A stretch of 10,262 nt of DNA from Bdellovibrio sp. (lineage in GTDB: Bacteria; Bdellovibrionota; UBA1018): NCBI GenBank assembly GCA_016213345.1, contig JACRAO010000127.1, forward strand, positions 1-10,262, read 5' to 3'. The notes below the pieces were generated by a model, which saw only the letters and a program-made list of their open reading frames with translations, made no database searches and was not told where the DNA came from. Below, in pieces: positions 1-6,261 of the stretch. Position numbers and translations under genes: made by a program. The stretch's first letter is position 1; each line of letters opens with the position of its first letter.

Positions 1-2
1 CT

Positions 3-392
3 CTGGCAGCAGATCAGACATTGTATTTAGCTACGGGGTCTGGCATTTATTATTCTAAAAATGATGCCAAAACTTTTACGCTTTTGCCGGTTACTAATGG
101 CAAGGAAATTTCTTTAGTTCGGGTTAAGCAAAATGGTGAAATTTTTTTCTTGTCTAGTAAACGAGCTTTCTTAAAAAAGAAGTATTTTCATAAAGATTAT
201 CATAAAGACAGGGATTCTACTGCTTATTTGAATGCCCTATATCAAATGACGCCAGGAGCTCAGAGTGAGCCTATTTTATTGGATATGACAAACCAATTGC
301 CATCTGATTTTGTATTTGATGTAAATATAGACTCGTATGATCACCTTTGGGTGAGCACAGATAGTGGTGTTGTTGTAGAAGATAACAGGTAA
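3..392 (+). CDS. C-terminal part of a beta-propeller-like protein (5' end outside window)
   Basis: The frame is open from the first complete codon at position 3 to a TAA at 390-392, giving 129 residues with no start that must be used. A TTG at 21 could serve, but the frame continues upstream of it and the protein looks cut by the window edge. An Asp-box-like stretch (S-K-N-D-A-K-T-F) near the left end and a closing blade-like stretch (D-H-L-W-V-S-T-D-S-G) are typical of BNR, sialidase-type or two-component-regulator propeller repeats. No enzyme motif is visible. It could be a secreted or periplasmic propeller protein or the tail of a larger sensor; I cannot tell which. It converges on the beta-barrel remnant, and the two stop codons abut exactly (392/393), so there is no room for a terminator between them. 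Confidence 0.6.
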   Translation: MAADQTLYLATGSGIYYSKNDAKTFTLLPVTNGKEISLVRVKQNGEIFFLSSKRAFLKKKYFHKDYHKDRDSTAYLNALYQMTPGAQSEPILLDMTNQLPSDFVFDVNIDSYDHLWVSTDSGVVVEDNR

Positions 393-896
393 TTAAAAAT
401 AAAAACCCAACCGCAGTGCAAGCAGGGTGGGATACCCGATGGTATTTTTAGACAAAATGAAGGCAGCTCTTGCGCCTATTTCTACATGTATTGACGCGGT
501 ACGTAAAAATTGAATTCCACTACCAACTCCTATACAGAATCCACCCGTTGTTTCACCGCTAAAAATGTTATCTGCTTTTACCTTAGAGGTTCCAAATCCA
601 AAGTCTCCGGAAAGAAAGGGGGCAAAATCCAAATCGTTTATAAAGTACTGACCACCAAGTCCTACATTCAAAAAATTTGCATTTTCTTTTATTCCCCAGT
701 CTGCGAAAAGTTTAAGTAAGACTTGATTAACTTCCCATGCGTAGGCTCCGGTAAAATCGTATCCTATGCCAGATGAATTCAAATTTCCTAAAGAAGTAGG
801 TCCAAAGCCCAGGTAATATCCTTTGATGGCTTGTTTTTTCTGTGTGTCTTGATTGGCTTCTTCGCTCGCTTTGGAATATTTAGTCGCTAAGTCTTG
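393..896 (-). pseudogene. 5'-truncated outer-membrane beta-barrel protein
   Basis: The minus-strand frame runs from a TAG at 897-899 to a TAA at 393-395. It begins with a hydrophilic stretch (S-E-E-A-N-Q-D-T-Q), followed by alternating aromatic/glycine strands: G-Y-Y-L-G-F-G-P-T-S, then Y-D-F-T-G-A-Y-A-W-E-V-N, then G-L-G-G-Q-Y-F. It ends L-R-L-G-F-Y-F, with the terminal Phe that outer-membrane barrels use for BamA recognition. No ATG or signal peptide lies in the open part; the only start-like codon (TTG at 780-782) sits inside the first barrel strand and would remove conserved-looking sequence. The hydrophilic stretch resembles the mature N-terminus just after signal cleavage, so I infer that the start, signal peptide and promoter were lost. 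The transposase remnant lies exactly where they should be. A porin-like or small OmpA/OmpW-type eight-stranded barrel is likely; no family is assigned. Confidence 0.6.
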
Positions 897-1089
897 CTAA
901 TTTTAAACTTATCATAGAAATAAAAACATGACCCTCTGTTCGTGCACGCTTGCGTAAAAATATCGGTCGTACTTCCAAAAGGCCTGTTTTCATTTGGCGA
1001 AAATCTCGTTCCACTTTTTGAAGATCCTTATATCTATCATGTACATCTTGTGAACTCAGCTTGTCGTCTGGCACATCTGTTTCAATCAC
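880..1089 (-). mobile_element. Best-preserved part of the IS remnant
   Basis: This uninterrupted stretch of the transposase remnant could be taken for a 69-residue gene starting at a GTG (1087-1089). The homologous frame continues upstream through D-G-C-Y-V, so that start is not real. It marks the only insertion-sequence trace in the window. Confidence 0.6.
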
Positions 1090-1190
1090 GTAGCAGCCAT
1101 CTAAAATAGAATCTTGTTTCTTAATAATTCTGACAACTTACTTCACTGTGGAGTGATTTCCTAGGGGGAAGATCCGCCAGTCTTCACTTA
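880..1190 (-). pseudogene. Decayed transposase fragment, IS1634/IS4-type DDE
   Basis: On the minus strand the frame reads L-D-G-C-Y-V-I-E-T-D-V-P, then S-S-Q-D-V-H-D-R-Y-K-D-L-Q-K-V-E-R-D-F-R, then M-K-T-G-L-L-E-V-R-P-I-F and G-H-V-F-I-S-M-I-S-L-K-L-A-R, stopping at 880-882. This is the C-terminal catalytic region of IS1634-like transposases; the final catalytic Glu is expected in the Y-K-D-L-x-x-V-E segment. The same frame is broken by an in-frame TAA at 1138-1140. Upstream of that, translation still looks coding (S-E-D-W-R-I-F-P-L-G-N-H) to about 1190, but I am less sure of this part. The N-terminal domain, the catalytic Asp regions and the last residues are missing, and I found no terminal inverted repeats or target duplication. 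It is a dead remnant that probably removed the 5' end of the neighbouring barrel gene. Confidence 0.75.
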
Positions 1191-1195
1191 AAATT

Positions 1196-1214
1196 CTAAA
1201 ATGTGTGATTTTAG
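1196..1214 (-). terminator. Possible AT-rich intrinsic terminator after the nucleotidyltransferase gene
   Basis: On the minus strand CTAAAAT and ATTTTAG form a perfect 7-bp stem around a 5-nt loop (CACAC), beginning 11 bases after the TAG stop at 1226-1228. The run AATTTTAAG follows. The stem has only one G:C pair and the T run is short, so termination would be weak. It would separate the ftsK operon from the transposase/barrel debris. Confidence 0.3.
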
Positions 1215-1225
1215 CAAATAGAAGC

Positions 1226-2665
1226 CTATTCCACAAAGTGTTTCAGCACGTACTCTAAGGCTTCTTCTTTGGTGTTGAGTTTGTCTTCTAGCGCCAAATC
1301 TTCGATGGATCTTAAAATTTCAGAAAACTTAGGTCCCGGCGTAAGTCCAAGGTGGATCAGATCACGGCCAGAAATAAGTTTTTTTGATAATATCGGGGTT
1401 TCTTCCAGTTTCTTGTAATAAGAAGAGCAAAATTCATGAAATGCCAAATTGCCATCAGAAGCCATCGAGTCAGCTCTATGAATTGCTAAAAGATCATCAA
1501 ATGCCTCCTGACTTAAAAATCTCTTTAGAGTAGATTCTCTCATCTGGAATGCGTCTTTAAATTTTAGATGATCTTCTACAAATGATACGATTAGATCAGT
1601 GTCGTGCTTTGACATTTTAAATCTTTGGCAAATTTTTGAAGCTATTTTTGCACCATCTGCTTCGTGTCCAATAAAATTTTTTCCACCACTGCGAGTAGCT
1701 GCCGCAGGCTTTCCTATGTCATGGAGCAATGCTCCCCAAGCCATCACCGTAGAACGCACTGGGTTTTGCTTTGCTGTGTATTCCATTACCTTAAGTGCAT
1801 GCACCCATACGTCTCCTTCTGGATGGTATACAGGGGATTGCTCTACACCCTTTAATTTTTCAAGCTCTGGTAAAATAAAATTTAAAAGTTTCAGCTCTGA
1901 TAACATTTTCAGTGCCAACACTGGATTTGGTCCGGTTAACATAAGATTTAATTCTTCTCTAATTCTTTCGTAACTTACTTGAGTAATAAGATTTGATCGT
2001 GAGCGAATGGCTTCTTTGGTGTTTGGATCCAGATTAAAATCAAAATTAGCCATAAAGCGCACAGCTCTTAAAAGTCTAAGTGCGTCTTCTTTAAAGCGCT
2101 CAAAAGGATCACCAATGGCACGAATGACTCTGCGTATTAAGTCTGGTGCTCCATCCACACCATCCAGAATGCACGCGGTTTTTGGGTCATAAAATAAACC
2201 ATTGATTGTAAAATCTCTTCTTTTTACATCTTCTAGAGGGCTTGCAAGTTCTATTCCCCGAGGGTGTCTCGAGTCTTCGTAGTCTAAGTCTTTTCTAAAT
2301 GAAGCTATTTCTAAGGGATACGCAACATCTTTGATGGGTATTTTCAAAACGCCAAATGCCTTGCCGACCTGGATTGCTTTTGGAAACAACTCACAAAGCT
2401 GATCCGGTGTAGCATTTGTTGCAATATCATGATCTTTGGTTTCTCTATTGAGAAGAAAATCACGAACATTGCCTCCCACAATATAAGCTACAAAACCAGC
2501 CTTGTTTAGTTTATCCAGTGCTTCTTTTACGTAATGAGGCAATGGAAAAGGGCGATTAGTCCGTATCAACTTCCAGGGGCTGGCCGTTGTAGTGGTATTT
2601 GCTTTTAACCGTTGTGTCGGCTTCAAATCTTTCTGGAGCTTGGCTTCCTTCGGCTTCTTTTTCAC
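1226..2665 (-). CDS. CCA-adding tRNA nucleotidyltransferase / poly(A) polymerase family, with HD domain
   Basis: This is a class II nucleotidyltransferase of the Pol beta superfamily, which adds CCA (or A) to RNA 3' ends in the cytoplasm. Visible motifs, in the 479-residue frame: V-G-G-N-V-R-D at 63-69, catalytic carboxylates D78 and D80 in K-D-H-D-I-A-T, R-R-D-F-T-I-N at 149-155, F-K-E-D-A-L-R-L-L-R-A-V-R-F at 191-204, and E-R-I-R-E-E at 233-238. An HD phosphohydrolase-type domain follows (H289, H315-D316 in L-L-H-D-I-G-K, H334, D399). The HD domain argues for a CCA-adding enzyme over a dedicated poly(A) polymerase, but the two are hard to separate by eye. The start is uncertain. The longest frame begins at a GTG (2663-2665) lying 110 bp inside the preceding small gene, without a good Shine-Dalgarno, and its first 30 residues are Lys/Thr-rich and unlike the family. 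A TTG at 2567-2569 or 2540-2542 may be the true start. It is probably the last gene of the ftsK transcript. Confidence 0.9.
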   Translation of the reverse strand: MKKKPKEAKLQKDLKPTQRLKANTTTTASPWKLIRTNRPFPLPHYVKEALDKLNKAGFVAYIVGGNVRDFLLNRETKDHDIATNATPDQLCELFPKAIQVGKAFGVLKIPIKDVAYPLEIASFRKDLDYEDSRHPRGIELASPLEDVKRRDFTINGLFYDPKTACILDGVDGAPDLIRRVIRAIGDPFERFKEDALRLLRAVRFMANFDFNLDPNTKEAIRSRSNLITQVSYERIREELNLMLTGPNPVLALKMLSELKLLNFILPELEKLKGVEQSPVYHPEGDVWVHALKVMEYTAKQNPVRSTVMAWGALLHDIGKPAAATRSGGKNFIGHEADGAKIASKICQRFKMSKHDTDLIVSFVEDHLKFKDAFQMRESTLKRFLSQEAFDDLLAIHRADSMASDGNLAFHEFCSSYYKKLEETPILSKKLISGRDLIHLGLTPGPKFSEILRSIEDLALEDKLNTKEEALEYVLKHFVE

Positions 2666-2819
2666 GAATGCGTTTGCCTTTCTTTTTCTTTGTTACTGTA
2701 GTCACACTTGCCTGAGGCTGGGGGTGACCCTGCGGCTGAGGTTGAGATTGTTGAGGTTGTGCCTGTGTATCTTGTAAAAAAAATATCAAAAAAAATATAA
2801 TAAAAAATATAATCTTCAT
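2556..2819 (-). CDS. Small secreted Gln/Pro- and Lys-rich protein, unknown function
   Basis: This 87-residue protein has an N-terminal Lys, a strongly hydrophobic Phe/Ile core (residues 4-15) and a plausible signal-peptidase I site after T-Q-A (residue 20). The mature part is a Q-P repeat region (21-36), a basic patch K-K-K-K-G-K-R (44-50), and a mixed charged tail containing E-A-E-G-S-Q, R-F-E-A-D-T-T and P-L-E-V-D-T-D. Its ATG overlaps the ftsK TGA as ATGA (2816-2819), which suggests translational coupling. Its last 110 bp overlap the longest frame of the nucleotidyltransferase gene. Codon pattern through the overlap looks natural in this frame, so I think it is a real gene. The hydrophobic stretch lies in a nearly pure A/T tract (about 2774-2819). 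An alternative reading is a single-pass membrane-anchored protein if the signal is not cleaved. I recognise no family. Confidence 0.6.
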   Translation of the reverse strand: MKIIFFIIFFLIFFLQDTQAQPQQSQPQPQGHPQPQASVTTVTKKKKGKRIREKEAEGSQAPERFEADTTVKSKYHYNGQPLEVDTD

Positions 2820-5329
2820 TTGAGCAAAACTTCACGTGGTCTTGAGCCATCAGCTTGACTTACAATTCCGCGTTCTTCCATGGTTTCGATCATCCTTGCT
2901 GCGCGATTATAGCCTATTTTCAGGTGGCGTTGCAAGAAACTTGCGGAAGCATGGCTTGTGCGCTTTACAAGTTCAACAGCTTGGTCAAAAAGCTCATCTC
3001 CTCCATCGGACTCTGAGTTCCATTGTTCATCGTCATTATCAATTAAGATTTCATCACGGTAAACAGGTTTGCCCTGTGATTTTAAAAACGTTGTAATTTT
3101 ATGTATTTCTTCGTCATCCACATATGGACCGTGTAGCCTGATAAGCTGGCTCATCCCTGGAGGTGCAAAAAGCATGTCTCCTTGTCCGACCAGTCTATCT
3201 GCTCCTGAGCGATCTAAAATAGTTTTAGAATCTGCATAAGACGCGAGCTGAAACGAAACTCTCGAAGGCAAGTTGGCTTTTATTAAACCAGTAATAACAT
3301 CTGTGGATGGTCTTTGCGTGGCTGCAATCAGGTGAATTCCGGCCGCCCTGGCTTTTTGAGCAATTCTTGCTATTGAGAGTTCGACTTCCTTTCTGGCTAC
3401 CATCATTAGATCTGCTAGCTCATCAATAATAATAACAATATAAGGAAGTTTTCCAACTTGAGGGATACCTTCTTCGTCGGGTTCAAAGGCATCCATCCAG
3501 TCATTGCCAGAAAAATGGCCAGAAATATGCCCAGAAATATGAGAGCATGTTGCATCATTATTTTCTTCAGAGATTAAAATATCTTTTACAACATCTGTTC
3601 CCATTTCCTCTATTTTTTGATTAAAAGCAGCTAAGTTTCTTGTGCCCATTAGAGCTAAGATACGATATCGGCGGTCCATTTCTCTTACGGCCCATTTCAT
3701 AGCAATAGCTGCTTGCTTGGGATCGTCTACTACAGGCAATAGTAAATGAGGAACGTCTTGGTATGCACGAAATTCGATAAATTTGGGATCTACTAAAATC
3801 ATTCTCAGGTTTTCTGGAGTAAATCTATAAAACAAAGAACAAATAAGGGCATTCATAAATACAGATTTTCCGGATCCTGTCTGGCCGGCACAGAGCAGAT
3901 GTGGCATCCTTGCTAGATCAGAAAGCACTACTTGACCTCCAATGTCTTTACCCATGACAATTGGAATTGTATATTTTGGGCCAAAAAAATCACTGTGCTG
4001 TAAAAATTCTCTTAAAAAAACGGTTTCTCGTATTTCGCCTGGAATTTCGATACCTACCACAGATTTTCCTGGCCATGGTGCTAATATACGAACACTCTGC
4101 GCAGACAGTGCCATGGATAAGTCATCTGCCAAAGCAGCAATGCGAGAGAGTTTGATGCCAGGTCCAGGACGAAACTCGTATAACGTAATGACTGGCCCGG
4201 GCCGTACAGCCGTGATTTCACCATCAATACCGAAATCCATAAATTTTTGTTTCAAAATTTGAGAATTTTGAATTAGTTTTTCGCGATCAATAGAGGATTC
4301 TATCTTGGGTGGCTTTTTGAAAAACTCTATGGGGGGAAGCTTCCAAAAACCCTTTTGAAGACTAAAGTTTTTAAGTGTTTTAATGCCTTGTTTCTTTATG
4401 TTTTCTTTGATGTCTTCTTTGGAGTCTTCCTGAGTTTCAAGTTTTGCAACCAGTGGATTTGTCTCTGGCGGGAGTATTTGTGGCTCAATCATTGGTGTCT
4501 CTTGAATGTTTTGTGACTCTGTAAGTACGGAAATACTTTGAGAAAGTTCAGTCGGAACTACTTCTTTTGGTGTTTCTGGTTTTGGCAAATCAAAAGGTAA
4601 CTGTGGGGTTTTGTTTTCAATATTTTTTAATTTACTAATAGCATTGTAAAACATGGTATTTAATCTTTGTGTTGCTCTAAGAGCGAATAGTCCAATTAAG
4701 TAAGAAAAATAAGTAAAAATAACTTTTATAAATTTCCATGCAGCTTTGCTTATAAATTTAAAAACTTTACTAATTATTAATGAAATACTGAGAGGAGTTG
4801 AAAACGCCAATGCAATAAAAAATAAGAACAGTGTAACAATGGATGATCCAGCGGTATTAAATTCTTTTTTTAAAATTTGAGATAGCCAATACCCAAAGTT
4901 ACCACCCGTTAATAATAAAGTATTCGAATAAGACCAGTACTTCCACTGGAGTGATAGAAAAGTGGTCAATGCAAAAATAGAAATGACCATGCCGCTGATA
5001 GTGCTTAGAGTTTTGACCCATCCGCCTTCTTTTTTAAAGAGTAGGGTTCCGATAAATGCAAATAAAATCGGTAACAAAAAAGCGCCCAATCCGAATGTTG
5101 AAAGCAGGAGTGAAGAAACCATGGCACCAATTCTTCCACAAGCGTTTTGAGCGTTGTCTTTTATATTACTAAAGAAAGAAGGGTCTCCTGGCACATAAGT
5201 AAGCAGTGCTAGAAAGCTAAAAAGAGCTAGGCCAAATAAACCTAGGCTAGTTATTTCTGAGGCTAGGGTGCGTTGTTCCGGTTTTATTAAAATTCCTTCT
5301 CTGTTCTGCATATACTTTCTATGGTACAT
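2816..5329 (-). CDS. ftsK: DNA translocase FtsK/SpoIIIE family
   Basis: FtsK is the septum-located, ATP-driven DNA pump that clears and aligns chromosome termini at division. The 837-residue protein has about four N-terminal membrane segments (roughly 26-46, 68-94, 106-128, 162-190, with another hydrophobic stretch near 200-217), a short charged/Pro-rich linker (240-345), and then the motor. Walker A is G-Q-T-G-S-G-K-S (482-489), Walker B is I-I-I-D-E-L-A-D-L (633-641), and A-T-Q-R-P-S is at 670-675. The C-terminal gamma winged helix (about 778-837: F-D-Q-A-V, F-L-Q-R-H-L-K-I-G-Y-N-R-A-A-R) would read KOPS-type polar DNA signals. An insertion of about 45 residues before Walker B (about 580-626) carries three H-x-S-G repeats. 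ATG at 5327-5329 gives the longest form; a second ATG at 5309-5311 (Met7) has a purine-rich AGAAAG upstream and is an equally good start. The linker is short compared with E. coli FtsK. Its stop overlaps the next gene. Confidence 0.95.
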   Translation of the reverse strand: MYHRKYMQNREGILIKPEQRTLASEITSLGLFGLALFSFLALLTYVPGDPSFFSNIKDNAQNACGRIGAMVSSLLLSTFGLGAFLLPILFAFIGTLLFKKEGGWVKTLSTISGMVISIFALTTFLSLQWKYWSYSNTLLLTGGNFGYWLSQILKKEFNTAGSSIVTLFLFFIALAFSTPLSISLIISKVFKFISKAAWKFIKVIFTYFSYLIGLFALRATQRLNTMFYNAISKLKNIENKTPQLPFDLPKPETPKEVVPTELSQSISVLTESQNIQETPMIEPQILPPETNPLVAKLETQEDSKEDIKENIKKQGIKTLKNFSLQKGFWKLPPIEFFKKPPKIESSIDREKLIQNSQILKQKFMDFGIDGEITAVRPGPVITLYEFRPGPGIKLSRIAALADDLSMALSAQSVRILAPWPGKSVVGIEIPGEIRETVFLREFLQHSDFFGPKYTIPIVMGKDIGGQVVLSDLARMPHLLCAGQTGSGKSVFMNALICSLFYRFTPENLRMILVDPKFIEFRAYQDVPHLLLPVVDDPKQAAIAMKWAVREMDRRYRILALMGTRNLAAFNQKIEEMGTDVVKDILISEENNDATCSHISGHISGHFSGNDWMDAFEPDEEGIPQVGKLPYIVIIIDELADLMMVARKEVELSIARIAQKARAAGIHLIAATQRPSTDVITGLIKANLPSRVSFQLASYADSKTILDRSGADRLVGQGDMLFAPPGMSQLIRLHGPYVDDEEIHKITTFLKSQGKPVYRDEILIDNDDEQWNSESDGGDELFDQAVELVKRTSHASASFLQRHLKIGYNRAARMIETMEERGIVSQADGSRPREVLLK
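3506..3542 (-). repeat. Three tandem 12-bp units inside ftsK
   Basis: On the plus strand the units are CCAGAAAAATGG, CCAGAAATATGC and CCAGAAATATGA (3507-3542). Read on the coding strand they give H-I-S-G, H-I-S-G, H-F-S-G (residues 597-608). They lie within a non-conserved insertion of the motor domain and keep the reading frame. Confidence 0.8.
5287..5316 (+). promoter_or_regulatory. Weak sigma-70-like promoter candidate for the ROK kinase gene
   Basis: TTAAAA at 5287-5292 and TATACT at 5311-5316 are separated by 18 bp, and would start transcription about 15 bp before the ATG at 5338. The -10 element is good and the -35 is four of six. It lies inside the 5' end of ftsK, because only 8 bp separate the two divergent starts. 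AT-rich sequence makes such matches common. Confidence 0.25.
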
Positions 5330-5337
5330 GTGAATTT

Positions 5338-6261
5338 ATGCTAATTCTAGCCTATGATCTGGGTGCCACAAAATTGGCAGTAGGAGTTATAAATTCGAAG
5401 GCGAAAATTTTAAAATCACTGAAATTTTTTTTAGATAAAACAGGCGGTAAAAAAAGTGTTTTAAATCAATTAGTAACGGTTGGAGAAAAGTTAATAGCAG
5501 AGTTTCCAAGAGTCTCTAGAATTGGCATTGCTTCTGCTGGCCCGCTTCATGTTAAGCGCGGAGTGTTGATTAGCCCTACAAATATGATGGTGGGCAAAAA
5601 ATCAATTGGCGTTATTCCAGTTGTTTCTTTTTTAAAAAACGCTTTGAAGCTACCTGTATATCTAGAAAATGACGCAGCAGCTTCTATTTTGGCAGAACAC
5701 TGGGTAGGGGCAGCCAAAGGGTATAAAAATGCAATGATTTTGACTTTAGGTACTGGGCTTGGGACGGCGGTATTGGTTGATGGCAAGTTGATAAGGGCGG
5801 GGCGTGGATTGCATACAGAGGCAGGGCATCTTATTTTTAATCCAGCAGATAAGACGGCGCCTTGTGGATGTGGAAATTTTGGTTGTGCAGAAGCGTATTT
5901 ATCAGGAAAAAATTTTGAAAATAGATTTTACAAAAAGCATGGCCTTGAGTTAAGTGCAACAGAAATTGCAATACTAGCTAAAAAAAGGGAAAAAAAAGCA
6001 GTTTTTGCGTTTCAAGAGTATGCATATTATTTGGCACTTGCTATACATAATTATGTTGTTGTTTTTTCACCTGAGATTATTTTACTTACCGGAAGTTTTG
6101 CCCAGGTGTCGCCTTTGTTTTTGTATGAAACCAAAAGGCATCTCAGAAATTTCTTAATCAAGAGAAGGAGTTTCATTGATCAAATGCCTGAAATTAAAAA
6201 TGCAGGTTTGGGGAACAACGCCGGACTTATTGGTGGAGCTTATATTGCATTTAAATCTTAA
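5338..6261 (+). CDS. ROK-family sugar kinase, glucokinase-like
   Basis: ROK kinases phosphorylate sugars with ATP in the cytoplasm; for this length and architecture glucokinase (glucose to glucose-6-phosphate) is the common activity. The 307-residue protein shows the N-terminal phosphate loop D-L-G-A-T-K (7-12), the catalytic Asp in E-N-D-A-A-A (D112), the glycine loop G-T-G-L-G (138-142), and the ROK zinc site formed by H164 in T-E-A-G-H plus C176, C178 and C183 in C-G-C-G-N-F-G-C-A-E. It ends with the usual N-A-G-L-I-G-G-A helix. There is no N-terminal helix-turn-helix, so it is a kinase and not a ROK repressor. The sugar-loop segment (S-P-T-N-M-M-V-G-K-K, 79-88) differs from the usual glucokinase S-P-N-L-P-G-W form, so the substrate is not certain. 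It is divergent from ftsK by 8 bp and converges with the response-regulator gene, overlapping its stop by 4 bp. Confidence 0.9.
   Translation: MLILAYDLGATKLAVGVINSKAKILKSLKFFLDKTGGKKSVLNQLVTVGEKLIAEFPRVSRIGIASAGPLHVKRGVLISPTNMMVGKKSIGVIPVVSFLKNALKLPVYLENDAAASILAEHWVGAAKGYKNAMILTLGTGLGTAVLVDGKLIRAGRGLHTEAGHLIFNPADKTAPCGCGNFGCAEAYLSGKNFENRFYKKHGLELSATEIAILAKKREKKAVFAFQEYAYYLALAIHNYVVVFSPEIILLTGSFAQVSPLFLYETKRHLRNFLIKRRSFIDQMPEIKNAGLGNNAGLIGGAYIAFKS

Noticed and set aside
510..719. Plus-strand open frame antisense to the barrel remnant
   Set aside because: The opposite strand reads as alternating beta strands with a terminal Phe; this frame shows no motif or ribosome site.
880..1089. A stand-alone 69-residue gene
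   Set aside because: Family-like sequence continues upstream of the GTG (D-G-C-Y-V-I-E-T-D), and the piece is the tail of a broken transposase, not a complete small protein.
1141..1190. Possible IS terminal inverted repeat (GAAGA...TCTTC and nearby AGTGAAG copies)
   Set aside because: The arms are only 5 bp and no partner sequence was found on the other side of the remnant. The stretch also translates as probable transposase sequence.
1599..1973. Plus-strand open frames antisense to the nucleotidyltransferase gene
   Set aside because: They lie opposite the conserved HD region and adjacent helical domain and show no recognisable features.
3506..3542. CRISPR-like short repeats
   Set aside because: Three 12-bp units directly abut without spacers and encode in-frame protein repeats in ftsK.
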